Source: Variovorax sp. CF079
GTDB lineage: Bacteria; Pseudomonadota; Gammaproteobacteria; Burkholderiales; Burkholderiaceae_C
DNA: 64,000 bases
NCBI RefSeq assembly: GCF_900101545.1
Contig: NZ_FMZU01000011.1
Location: forward strand, 1 to 64,000
Reading direction: 5' to 3'
Part shown: positions 16,540 to 24,754 of the stretch, piece by piece
Layout: every line of letters starts with the position of its first letter
Numbering within the stretch: position 1 is the stretch's first letter
The notes under the pieces: model-generated
The model's database searches: none
Seen by the model: only the letters and a program-made list of their open reading frames with translations
Told to the model about the DNA's origin: nothing
Made by a program: the position numbers and the translations under genes

Positions 16540-17523
16540 TCAGTCAGCCCTGATTCCGGCTTCGTCGATGACCTTCTTCCACTTCGCTCCTTCGGAGCTC
16601 ACGATCGTGGCCACGCGGGACGCCGGTCCGCCGACGAGCTCGATGTCCATCTCGGCCAGCCTGTCCTTCATGTCTTTCTCGTTCAGGACCGCGTTGATGG
16701 ACTGGTTCAGCTTCTCGACCACGTCCTTCGGCGTGCCGGCTGGCGCCACCATGGCGTACCAGAGGTAGATCTCGAAGTTCTTCATGCCCTGCGAATCCGC
16801 GACGGGTGCCAGTTCCGGGTACCGCTGGTTGCGCGACGGCGACGTGACGGCCAGCGCCTTCAGCTTGCCGGCCTTGACCAGCGGCATGGCCTCCGAGACG
16901 AGGGCGATCATGACGTCGATGTTGCCGGCCATCAGATCCTGCAGGGCAGGTGCTCCGCCCTTGTAAGGCACGTGGACCGCGTGGACGCCGGCGGCGCGCT
17001 TGTAGAGCTCCATGGCCAGATGGCTGGGCGCGCCGCTTCCGGCCGAACCGTAGCTGATCTTTCCCGGATGAGCCTTCAGGTAGGTCGTGAGTTCCTCCAT
17101 GTTCTTCACCGGCAGCTGCGGGCTGACCGCCACCACGCTGGCGATCTTTGCCACCGGCAGGATGGCGGCGAAATCCTTCGCGGGGTCGTACTGCAGCTTG
17201 CTGAAAAGCGAGGGATTGATCGCCAGACCGATCGTCGTCGCCATCATGACCGTGTAGCCATCGGCCGGTGACTTGGCGACGGTCACCGCCCCCACCTGTT
17301 CCGAGGCGCCGGGCTTGTTCTCGATGACAACGGGCTGCCCAAGACGCTCGGAAAGTTTCTGACCGATCATCCGCGCCATGGCATCGGTGGACCCGCCGGG
17401 TTGGTATGGGACGACGATGCGAACAGGCTTGCTCGGAAACTCGCTGCCGAATACGAGCGGTGTGGCGAGCGGTGCGCACGCTGCCAGCGTCAGGGCAATG
17501 GCACGACGGACGGATGAGATCAT
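16540..17523 (-). CDS. Bug/TctC-family solute-binding protein
   Basis: 327 aa with a Sec signal peptide (MISSVRRAIALTLAACAPLA) and the Bug ligand-loop motif KPVRIVVPYQPGGSTDAMAR. It shares an operon with a second Bug gene 34 bp upstream. The two are clearly different proteins, so they may bind two ligands, for instance an amide and its lactam (inference). No TctA/TctB permease genes are present. The pxpB gene follows almost at once. Confidence 0.9.
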   Translation of the reverse strand: MISSVRRAIALTLAACAPLATPLVFGSEFPSKPVRIVVPYQPGGSTDAMARMIGQKLSERLGQPVVIENKPGASEQVGAVTVAKSPADGYTVMMATTIGLAINPSLFSKLQYDPAKDFAAILPVAKIASVVAVSPQLPVKNMEELTTYLKAHPGKISYGSAGSGAPSHLAMELYKRAAGVHAVHVPYKGGAPALQDLMAGNIDVMIALVSEAMPLVKAGKLKALAVTSPSRNQRYPELAPVADSQGMKNFEIYLWYAMVAPAGTPKDVVEKLNQSINAVLNEKDMKDRLAEMDIELVGGPASRVATIVSSEGAKWKKVIDEAGIRAD

Positions 17524-17557
17524 GGTGAGAGGTCCAGGTTGAGTCGGGCTTTTTGAA

Positions 17558-18535
17558 CTACTGCTGAGGGATGCTGAGGTCCTTGATCAGCTTGGCGTAG
17601 AAGTCCGATTCGGATCGGATGAACGCGCCGAACTCCGCGGCCGAACCGCCGGCGGGATAGAGGCTGATCTCGGTGAGCTGCTTCTGAACGTCCGGCGCGG
17701 ACAGCACCTTCTGCGAGGCTGCATTCAGCTTCTGGACGATGGCGGGCGACGTGCCGCCCGGCGCGAGCAGGCCCATCCAGTAGACCGCCTTGAAGTTCGG
17801 AATACCGGCCTCGGCGACCGTGGGCACGTCGGGAAGCGTGGGCAAGCGCTTGTCGCTCGTCACCGCCAATGCCTTCAGCTTGCCGCTCTTCACGTAGGGC
17901 ACTGCCGTGGGAGAAGTCTCGAACATGAGGTCGACGTGTCCGCCGACGAGGTCGGCGAGCGCCGGCGCACCGCCCTTGTAGGCGACGTTGACCATGTCGG
18001 TTCCCGTGGCACTCATGAAGATGCGCGCGGACAGATCCTGCGGATTGCCGATGCCGGAGGTCCCGAAGCTCAGCTTGCCGGGGTTGGCCTTCAGGTAGGC
18101 CACCAGTTCCGGCAGGCTTTTCGCAGCCACCTTGGTGGTGTTGACGATCAGGACGTTGGGCTGATCCGCCACGCGGATGATCGGCGCCAGATCCTTCAAC
18201 GGGTCGAAGGGAAGCTTCTGAAACAGGTGCGCATTGGTGGCGAGGCTGAACGGCGCCATGACGAGCGTGTAGCCATCCTTCGGCGACTTGGCCACCAGGT
18301 CCATGCCGATGTTGCCGCTGGCGCCCGGCCGGTTGTCGACGATCACGGGCTGGCGCAGCTCATCCGAGAGCTTCTGGCCGAGCAGCCGCGCGACCATGTC
18401 GATGCTGCCGCCCGGCGGGAATGGAACGACCACGCGGATCGGCTTGGTCGGGTAGTCGCCGGCGGCCATGGCGTTGCCGCCGAAGCCCGCCGCCAGTGCA
18501 AGGACTGCGGCCAGTGTGCGAATCAGGGTTTTCAT
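17558..18535 (-). CDS. Bug/TctC-family solute-binding protein
   Basis: 325 aa with a Sec signal peptide (MKTLIRTLAAVLALAAGFG) and the motif KPIRVVVPFPPGGSIDMVAR. The longer open frame to 18853 is the shadow of the amidase gene; the ATG at 18535 gives the correct signal sequence. It lies 43 bp after the amidase gene. It is probably the periplasmic receptor for the amide-type substrate of this operon. Confidence 0.9.
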   Translation of the reverse strand: MKTLIRTLAAVLALAAGFGGNAMAAGDYPTKPIRVVVPFPPGGSIDMVARLLGQKLSDELRQPVIVDNRPGASGNIGMDLVAKSPKDGYTLVMAPFSLATNAHLFQKLPFDPLKDLAPIIRVADQPNVLIVNTTKVAAKSLPELVAYLKANPGKLSFGTSGIGNPQDLSARIFMSATGTDMVNVAYKGGAPALADLVGGHVDLMFETSPTAVPYVKSGKLKALAVTSDKRLPTLPDVPTVAEAGIPNFKAVYWMGLLAPGGTSPAIVQKLNAASQKVLSAPDVQKQLTEISLYPAGGSAAEFGAFIRSESDFYAKLIKDLSIPQQ

Positions 18536-18578
18536 GATGACTACAGGCTTGAGTTGAGGAACTTGACGGTGAGACGGC

Positions 18579-19982
18579 CTACCGGCCGCTGGTATCGGCG
18601 GTCCAGCGGCGCTGGTGCCATGAAGTGCAGGCCTGGTAGCCCCTCGCCACGCCGAGCACACGCGCCTCGGCATCGGTGCGGCCGGCAATCTGCAGGCCGA
18701 TCGGAAGGCTCTGGTCGTCTTCCCCCATCTGGACCGAAATGCCGCAGAGGTCCAGCAGGTTTCCGATGCGTGCGTACCGCACGGGCGGGTTCGTGTGGTC
18801 GACGCTCTCGAGAGGACGTGCAGTCCACTGAGAGGTGGGCGTGAGAAAGACATCCAGATCCCCGAGGGAAGGGGCGAACAGCCGCTTCAGTTCCGCGCGC
18901 CGCCTGCAAGCCGCGACGTACTTCGTCGCGCTGAGCCTGGCGCCGGCAAGGATCCGCGGCCGCACCGAAGCATCCATCCGCAGGGACTCGTCCGCAGCAA
19001 GATGGCCCCAGCTCGCCGCGGCCTCGGACAGCATGATGGTGCTCGAGACGTCGGCGAGTTCGTCGAAGGTGGTCGGCAGCACGAGCTGCTGCAGGTGCGC
19101 CCCCTGTTCGCGGAAGGTATCGAGCGCATGCGCATAGGCACGGTGGATCTCGGGCTGCAGGCCCTCGAGGTCCGCCGAGCCGAGATAGCCGACGCGCAGG
19201 CCCCGCAGTGAAGGGCTGGCGCCTGCTTGAAGTTCCGATGGCGGAAACGCCTGCGCATCGCCGGTCAGCGCGGCGAACATCAGGGCCGCGTCTTCGGCGG
19301 TCTGCGCGAGCACGCCGACGCTGTCCAGCGTCGTGCTCAACGGCACCACGCCTTCACTGGACAGCCGTCCGATCGTGGGCTTGAAACCGGTCACGCCGCA
19401 CAGCGAGGCCGGCACGCGCACGGAGGCGCCGGTATCGGTACCGATGGTGAGAGGGACCATGCCGGCCGCGACCGCCACCGCCGATCCGCTGCTGGAGCCG
19501 CCCGGGGAAAGGTGCGCCTTGCCGCCCCACGGGTTGCGCGGTGCACCCATGTATTCGTTGGCGCCCCAGGCGCCCAGCGCGAACTCGACCATGTGCGTCT
19601 TGCCCACGATGACGGCGCCGCAAGCAAGAAGACGCTGCGTGATCCACGCATGGGCCGTGGCCACCTGGCTCGCGAGCAGCGTCGAACCGGCCGTACTGGG
19701 TCGGCCCGCCACGTCGACGTTGTCCTTCAATGCGACCGGAATGCCATGCAGCGGTCCGAGCCAGTTGCCAGCGCGGATCTGGTTGTCCGCAGCCTGGGCG
19801 GCCAGCAATGCCTCCTTCGCGTAGATGCCGACGAAGGCATGCAGCCTGCCATCCAGCTGCTCGATGCGCTGCAGCGCGTACTCGGTGAGATCGACCGAGC
19901 TGCACACCCCGGTGCGCAGCATCTCGCCCATCGAGACCAGGCTCGGAAAACCTTCGGCGAGGATCTGCGAGGCCAGCTTCAT
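18579..19982 (-). CDS. Amidase signature family protein (AtzE/GatA-like)
   Basis: 467 aa. The Ser-cisSer-Lys triad is visible: K86 in PVALKDNVD, the cis-Ser within SPGGSSSGSAVAVAAG (about 163-166) and the nucleophile S187 in GTDTGASVRVPASLCG. The family hydrolyses amides; relatives include GatA, AtzE (1-carboxybiuret hydrolase) and the amidase part of allophanate hydrolase. It shares an operon with biotin carboxylase, carrier, PxpB and PxpC, the parts that make up a urea-carboxylase-like enzyme, so it may hydrolyse an N-carboxylated product as allophanate hydrolase does. This is inference; the C-terminal domain of true AtzF is absent. Its ATG overlaps the upstream RraA gene by 4 bp. Confidence 0.88.
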   Translation of the reverse strand: MKLASQILAEGFPSLVSMGEMLRTGVCSSVDLTEYALQRIEQLDGRLHAFVGIYAKEALLAAQAADNQIRAGNWLGPLHGIPVALKDNVDVAGRPSTAGSTLLASQVATAHAWITQRLLACGAVIVGKTHMVEFALGAWGANEYMGAPRNPWGGKAHLSPGGSSSGSAVAVAAGMVPLTIGTDTGASVRVPASLCGVTGFKPTIGRLSSEGVVPLSTTLDSVGVLAQTAEDAALMFAALTGDAQAFPPSELQAGASPSLRGLRVGYLGSADLEGLQPEIHRAYAHALDTFREQGAHLQQLVLPTTFDELADVSSTIMLSEAAASWGHLAADESLRMDASVRPRILAGARLSATKYVAACRRRAELKRLFAPSLGDLDVFLTPTSQWTARPLESVDHTNPPVRYARIGNLLDLCGISVQMGEDDQSLPIGLQIAGRTDAEARVLGVARGYQACTSWHQRRWTADTSGR

Positions 19983-20650
19983 GCCTGCGCTCCCATGGCC
20001 TTGGCGATCAGGGCCGAGGTGCCCATGATGTCCGGGTACTTCTCGCCGCCGTCGAGCCGCTTCAGCGTGAGCTTCTCGTCGCTCATCATCTTCAGCGCGC
20101 GCCGCGCGCTGGCTTCGATGTCGGCCACAGGCAGGACGAGCACGCCGTTCTCATCCGCCACGATCGCATCGCCCGGATTGACGGCGACGCTTCCGCAGGT
20201 GACCGGCACGCAGAACTCGCCGCCGAGTCCGAGGCTCTTGACGGTGACCGCCGAAGTGCCCTTCGACCACACGGGTACGCCGTATTGCCGCAGTTCCCCG
20301 AGATCCGTGACCAGGCCGTCGACGATGATGCCGGCCACGCCCGCGACCTTCGCCGCATAGGCGACAGCGCCGCCGAGGGTCGCAATCGTTTCGTCGCCGC
20401 AGCGATCGATCACGATGAAGTCCCCGCGCCGTGCCTTGCCGACGGCGTAGTGCACCATGGACCCGTCCATCCCCGGCACGCGCACCGTGACGGCTGTGCC
20501 CGCGACGCGACGGTCCTGGAAATGGGCCCGGACGGATGGCGACATGAAGCCCGTATGCCGGAAGTGTCCGATCACGGCAGGTTCGGCGGAGGCAAGCAGA
20601 TCGAGGAGCGCCGGATCGACTTGCGTCGGGAGATCGTTGAGGACAAACAA
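19979..20650 (-). CDS. RraA-family protein lacking the catalytic Arg
   Basis: 223 aa with the RraA/HMG-aldolase fold signatures: GMDGSMVHYAVGKARRGDFI, then GVAGIIVDGLVTDLGELR and NPGDAIVADENGVLVLP. In aldolase and oxaloacetate-decarboxylase members the central motif is G-x-x-R-D; here it reads GLVTD, so the Arg that binds the substrate is Thr. The three other RraA genes in the window keep R-D. The start is a TTG at 20650 with AGGGAA upstream; there is no upstream ATG, and the next in-frame Met is at residue 36. It is the first gene of the ten-gene biotin/Pxp operon. Function unknown; ordinary aldolase activity is doubtful. Confidence 0.8.
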   Translation of the reverse strand: MFVLNDLPTQVDPALLDLLASAEPAVIGHFRHTGFMSPSVRAHFQDRRVAGTAVTVRVPGMDGSMVHYAVGKARRGDFIVIDRCGDETIATLGGAVAYAAKVAGVAGIIVDGLVTDLGELRQYGVPVWSKGTSAVTVKSLGLGGEFCVPVTCGSVAVNPGDAIVADENGVLVLPVADIEASARRALKMMSDEKLTLKRLDGGEKYPDIMGTSALIAKAMGAQA

Positions 20651-20751
20651 GATGAGTTCCCTGGCGTGGCTGTGGAGATGCAGCGGACTTTAGGAGTCGC
20701 TCGCCGCTTCGAAAAGACACAAATCTGGACCCCGGGCTATAAACTAAATTG

Positions 20752-21690
20752 ATGTTGCGCATCACCTTCCGGCAGTTGGAGGCCTTCTACTGGGCCACGA
20801 CGCTCGGCACCGTCAATGCGGCGGCCAAGCATCTGTTCGTCAGCCAGCCTGCGATCACGGCACGCGTGAAGGAGCTCGAGGAAATCCTCGGTATCGCGCT
20901 CCTCAGCAGAAGCCAGCAGGGTGTGCAACTGACGCCCGCCGGCCGCGAAGTGCTCGAGCACGCGCAGCGAATGTTGAAGCTGGGCGGAGAGCTCGAAAAG
21001 TGCGGGCAGCACGAAGTCCCTCCGCTCGACGGCGTTCTGCGCATGGGTGCGGACGAGTCGTCTGCGGCGGTGGCCGTGTCCGAGATCCTGCGCCAGTTGA
21101 AAGTTCGTTATCCAGGCCTGCGGGTCGACCTGAGCATCGAACGCAGCAAGGTGCTGCATGAAAAGCTCAACCGGCGCGAACTGGATGTCGCCCTGCAGAC
21201 CAGTCCCGTCGCGCGCCCTCACGTGACCGATGAACTGCTGGGCTGGGTCCAGGTCGCGTGGGTGGCAGGGGCTTCCGTGGAGCTGGCGCACCTGCCCTTC
21301 TCTCCCGGCGACGCGGCCTCGGTGCCGCTGGTGACGAATCCGCAACCGTCCATCCTCCACTACGTCGCCAAGGATTGGCTCAGCAAGTCAGGCACCGACC
21401 TGCATCAGCTCAGCACCTGCAATTCGCTCGAGATGATCATGAAACTCGTGCGCGACGGGCATGCGATCGCAGCGCTGCCGGTTCCGGTGGTCCTGGATCA
21501 CCTGAAACAAGGCACCCTCAAGCTGGTCGAGTCGGATCCGCCCTTGCCTCCCATCGCGTACTACGTGTCCTACCTGGTCGAGAAGCAGCCGGCCGGCGTC
21601 GGGGTCATCGTCGAACTGGCGCGAGCGGTTCTCGAGTCGGCGCAGTTCTTCATCGACGGGCCTCGAACGGCAGCGGACGACTTCTCCTAG
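20752..21690 (+). CDS. LysR-type transcriptional regulator
   Basis: 312 aa starting MLRITFRQLEAFYWATT, with the winged helix (VNAAAKHLFVSQPAITARV) and the effector domain. The ATG at 20752 was preferred to the TTG three bases before it. There is no Shine-Dalgarno sequence upstream, and a TATAAA box ends 9 bp before the ATG (20738-20743), so the mRNA could be leaderless. The gene is divergent from the biotin/Pxp operon, 101 bp away, and is its likely regulator. Family assignment is secure. Confidence 0.9.
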   Translation: MLRITFRQLEAFYWATTLGTVNAAAKHLFVSQPAITARVKELEEILGIALLSRSQQGVQLTPAGREVLEHAQRMLKLGGELEKCGQHEVPPLDGVLRMGADESSAAVAVSEILRQLKVRYPGLRVDLSIERSKVLHEKLNRRELDVALQTSPVARPHVTDELLGWVQVAWVAGASVELAHLPFSPGDAASVPLVTNPQPSILHYVAKDWLSKSGTDLHQLSTCNSLEMIMKLVRDGHAIAALPVPVVLDHLKQGTLKLVESDPPLPPIAYYVSYLVEKQPAGVGVIVELARAVLESAQFFIDGPRTAADDFS

Positions 21691-21711
21691 AAGGCCGAGG
21701 TCGTCGTCCGG

Positions 21712-22110
21712 TCAGACCGCAGCAATGAACTCCAGCCGCAGCTCGCGGATGCGTGGTTCCACGTAATAGCCGCCGTACTCGGTGTAGCGCAGGAAGGGTC
21801 GACCGCATCCGACACAGGCCCACAGGTCGCAGCGGTTGTAAGGATGGAAAGGGGGTGCGATCGGCGCCCGGGGCGACCAGTAGCTGGTGCCGTTCGGGTG
21901 GTACTCGTCCAGCGTGGGCTCCTGGTCGCCAGGCGGGCGAAGAGAGCCGACCCGACGCAGGCTGCTTTCATCCGCGGTTGCCGAGAGGGCCTCCCATCCC
22001 GGGCAGCGAAGTGCAGCGCACCGCGCGCAACCCGTGTTCGACACGTGCTCGCTCGCCAGCCTAAGCAAGGCTTCGGCATCGAGCACGGCATCGTCGGAGT
22101 TGGGAGGCAT
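21712..22110 (-). CDS. Hypothetical protein with two cysteine clusters
   Basis: 132 aa, no signal peptide or membrane segment. Cysteines are grouped: C28-x2-C31 and C36, then C94 and C99-x2-C102 in CVGCGRPFLRYTEYGGYY. This looks like a small treble-clef or ribbon-type zinc site. I recognise no named family; similar-looking short proteins occur in Burkholderiales as unassigned conserved proteins. It lies 47 bp downstream of the RraA gene at 22158, reading the same way, and converges with the LysR gene to its left. Function unknown. Confidence 0.6.
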   Translation of the reverse strand: MPPNSDDAVLDAEALLRLASEHVSNTGCARCAALRCPGWEALSATADESSLRRVGSLRPPGDQEPTLDEYHPNGTSYWSPRAPIAPPFHPYNRCDLWACVGCGRPFLRYTEYGGYYVEPRIRELRLEFIAAV

Positions 22111-22157
22111 GCGTCAGTCCAGCGTCACGCCGGCCACTGTACTCGCGTAGCGCACGC

Positions 22158-22805
22158 TCAGGTCAGGCCGAGCCGGCGCAGCGTGTCCGTCAGGCCGAGC
22201 AGGTCCGAAGTGAAGCTCCCTTGCGCGATGGCCTCGCGCTGCTTCTCTTCCTTCTCCTCCCGCGCCAGGCTGGCCGCAATGACCGACTCCACCTCGCCCT
22301 GCGGCACCACCGCGAGGCCGTCGCGGTCGCCGACGATGATGTCGCCGGGGTGGATCAGCACGTCGCCGATGCTGACGGGCACGTTGACCTTGCCGGGTTG
22401 ATTCTTCGCAGTCCCCTTGATCGACAGCCCGCGGCAGAACACGGGAAAGCCAAGCTCGATGATGAGATTGGCATCGCGCACGCAGCCGTTGATGACCAGG
22501 CCGGCGATGCCGACCTTCATCGCCTGGATCGTCAGGACATCGCCCCATGGTCCGGCTTCCATGAAGCCCTTGGCGTCGACCACGAGCACGTCGCCTGGTT
22601 GTGCCTTTTGCACCGCGTAATGCAGCATCAGGTTGTCGGCCGGGCGGCAATCGACGGTGAAGGCCGGGCCGGCGAGACGCACGGTCGGATCGATTGGTTT
22701 CATGCCGTGGTCAAGTGCGCCCTTGGCACCCTGAGACTCGTACACGGTGGCTGCGCCCAGGTCGCGCAGTTGGTTGAGTTGTTCCTGGTTGGCTGTTGCT
22801 GTCAT
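22158..22805 (-). CDS. RraA-family aldolase/decarboxylase (HMG/CHA aldolase-like)
   Basis: 215 aa. The catalytic motif is intact: VINGCVRDANLI, with the R-D pair that binds the oxo-acid and metal-bound water. MLHYAVQKAQPGDVLVVDAK and HPGDIIVGDRDGLAVVP complete the family pattern. Members cleave 4-hydroxy-4-methyl-2-oxoglutarate or 4-carboxy-4-hydroxy-2-oxoadipate to pyruvate or oxaloacetate, and decarboxylate oxaloacetate. It is downstream of an aminotransferase gene (30 bp), so a 2-oxoacid made by transamination may be the substrate (inference). Confidence 0.85.
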   Translation of the reverse strand: MTATANQEQLNQLRDLGAATVYESQGAKGALDHGMKPIDPTVRLAGPAFTVDCRPADNLMLHYAVQKAQPGDVLVVDAKGFMEAGPWGDVLTIQAMKVGIAGLVINGCVRDANLIIELGFPVFCRGLSIKGTAKNQPGKVNVPVSIGDVLIHPGDIIVGDRDGLAVVPQGEVESVIAASLAREEKEEKQREAIAQGSFTSDLLGLTDTLRRLGLT

Positions 22806-22835
22806 GTTGAAGAATTTCGAGTTGACGAAGGAACC

Positions 22836-24095
22836 TCAAAGGCGAGATGGCGAAGCCGCTTCCTTGACACTCCCCAATGAAATGCAAAAACTCTGGATGG
22901 CCTCACAGGCCTTGCGCAGCGAAGCATCGTCCAGCGCATAGGCGATGCGGATGTACGGCCCCAAGCCGAAGGCACTGCCATGGACGACGGCCACGCCAGC
23001 CTCGTCCAGCAGTGCCATCGCAACGTCCTCGTCCGTGTGCAGCACGGTGCCCGCAGGCGTCGTCTTGCCGATCAGGCCCGCGCATGAAGCGAAGGCGTAG
23101 AACGCACCGGCGGGCACTTCACAGTGCAGGCCCGACGTGTCGTTCAGCAGCTTCACCATCATGTCGCGCCGCTTCTGGAACACCGCGCGGCTGCTGTCGA
23201 TGAAGTCTCGAGGCCCGGTGAGGGCGGCCACCGCCGCATGCTGCGAGATGCTGCACGCGCCCGAGGTCTGCTGGCCTTGGAGCTTCTCCATCGCATCGAG
23301 CAGCCATCTCGGCCCCGTGCCGAAGCCGATGCGCCAGCCCGTCATCGCATAGGCCTTGGACACGCCGTTCATCGTCAGCGTGCGCTCGCGCAGGCGAGGT
23401 TCCACCTGCGCGATGGTGTGGAAGGCGGCGCCGTCGAAGGTCAGGTGCTCGTAGATGTCGTCCGACAGCACCAGCACATGAGGACAGTCCAGCAGCACCT
23501 CGGCCAGCGCCTGCAGATCCGCGCGCGTGTACACCGCCCCCGTCGGGTTGGAAGGTGAGTTCAGGATCAGCCACCGCGTCCGCGGCGTGATCGCGTCCGC
23601 GAGCTTCTGCGGCGTGAGCTTGAAGCCCGTCTCGCTTCCGCAAGGCACGACCACCGGCTTGCCCCCGCAGAGCTGGACCATCTCCGGATAGCTCACCCAG
23701 TAAGGCGCAGGCACGATGACCTCGTCGCCTTCGTTCAAGGTCGCTGCCAGGGCGTTGTAGATCACCTGCTTGCCGCCGCTGCACACCAGCGTGTCCTGCC
23801 AGTTCACCTCCAGGCCGTTCTCGCGCCTGAACTTCATGGCGATGGCCTCGCGCAAGGCACGCAGGCCCGCAACCTGCGTGTAGCGCGTATGGCCGGCGCG
23901 GATCGCGGCGATGCCCGCTTTGCGCACGTGTTCGGGCGTGTCGAAGTCCGGCTCTCCGGCGGACAGCGAGATCACGCTCGCGCCGGCCGCGCGGCGCGCC
24001 GCCACGCGGTCCATCACGCGATAGGTGGCGGAAGGCTGTGCGCTTTCGAGGTGGGCGTTCAGGCGCCGCGAGCCGGATGCCGCGGCACTCATCAT
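22836..24095 (-). CDS. PLP-dependent aminotransferase, class I/II
   Basis: 419 aa, aspartate aminotransferase fold type I. Visible are VISLSAGEPDFDTPEHV, the nucleotide-loop SGGKQVIYNAL, ILNSPSNPTG, LSDDIYEHLTFDG, and the PLP lysine in TMNGVSKAYAMTGWRIGFG (SKA). The C-terminal Arg contact is in GLGPYIRIAYA. It makes a 2-oxoacid from an amino acid or the reverse. Its ATG overlaps the upstream RraA gene by 4 bp (ATGA). Being flanked by three RraA genes suggests that the oxo-acid formed is a 4-hydroxy-2-oxo-dicarboxylate that RraA enzymes split (inference). Confidence 0.92.
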   Translation of the reverse strand: MMSAAASGSRRLNAHLESAQPSATYRVMDRVAARRAAGASVISLSAGEPDFDTPEHVRKAGIAAIRAGHTRYTQVAGLRALREAIAMKFRRENGLEVNWQDTLVCSGGKQVIYNALAATLNEGDEVIVPAPYWVSYPEMVQLCGGKPVVVPCGSETGFKLTPQKLADAITPRTRWLILNSPSNPTGAVYTRADLQALAEVLLDCPHVLVLSDDIYEHLTFDGAAFHTIAQVEPRLRERTLTMNGVSKAYAMTGWRIGFGTGPRWLLDAMEKLQGQQTSGACSISQHAAVAALTGPRDFIDSSRAVFQKRRDMMVKLLNDTSGLHCEVPAGAFYAFASCAGLIGKTTPAGTVLHTDEDVAMALLDEAGVAVVHGSAFGLGPYIRIAYALDDASLRKACEAIQSFCISLGSVKEAASPSRL

Positions 24096-24754
24096 CCCTT
24101 CCTCTGCAGCGTGTGGTAACCCAGGGCCTGGCGAGCCTCTCCCAGGGTCTTCCCTTGCGCAATTTGCGCGCGAATCTCGGATTCCACGCCTTCGATCTTG
24201 AGGGCCAGTTCGGCCACCTCGCGCGCGCGGGCACGAGGAACCACCACCACGCCGTTTGCATCGGCCACCACGATGTCGCGCGCCACGACCCGGGCCGTGC
24301 CGATCGATACCGGCGTGTTGACCGACTCGACCTCGACCCGGTCCTTGCCCGTGCGCATGAAGCGCCCCTTGGTGAACAACGGATAGCCGTCGCCCAGCGC
24401 CTTGGAAACATCGCGGCACACGCCGTCGATCACCGTGGCGCAGATCTTCCGGATGCCAGCGTACTGGGTCATGATGTCGCCCCACACGGTGCAGTCGGTG
24501 CGCCCGTCGTTGTCGATCACGATCACGTCGCCTTCGGCCACGTCGTCGATGAAGTCGCCGACCGTGCCGGCGGGCGTGGCGGCCGGCACGTACTTGACGG
24601 TGAAGGCAGGCCCGATGACGACCTGCTTGTAGTTGTCCAGCGGCGCAATGCCCAGGCATTGGCCCGGGAGCCCCAGCTTGTCCATCGCGTCCGAGACGCC
24701 TGGGGTATCCAAGCCCTCGAAGAGGCTGACGAGTTCCTTGTCTTGTGCGTTCAT
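24092..24754 (-). CDS. RraA-family aldolase/decarboxylase
   Basis: 220 aa. It keeps the R-D motif (VIDGVCRDVSKAL) and the ADANGVVVVPRARAREV segment. Compared with the 22158 gene it has a changed loop (DGRTDCTVWGDIMTQ) and only moderate similarity, so it is a paralogue and not a recent duplicate. Overlaps of 4 bp with both the gene before and the aminotransferase gene after imply one coupled transcript. It could work as a hetero-oligomer with the neighbouring RraA protein; the family normally forms trimers or hexamers. Confidence 0.83.
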   Translation of the reverse strand: MNAQDKELVSLFEGLDTPGVSDAMDKLGLPGQCLGIAPLDNYKQVVIGPAFTVKYVPAATPAGTVGDFIDDVAEGDVIVIDNDGRTDCTVWGDIMTQYAGIRKICATVIDGVCRDVSKALGDGYPLFTKGRFMRTGKDRVEVESVNTPVSIGTARVVARDIVVADANGVVVVPRARAREVAELALKIEGVESEIRAQIAQGKTLGEARQALGYHTLQRKG

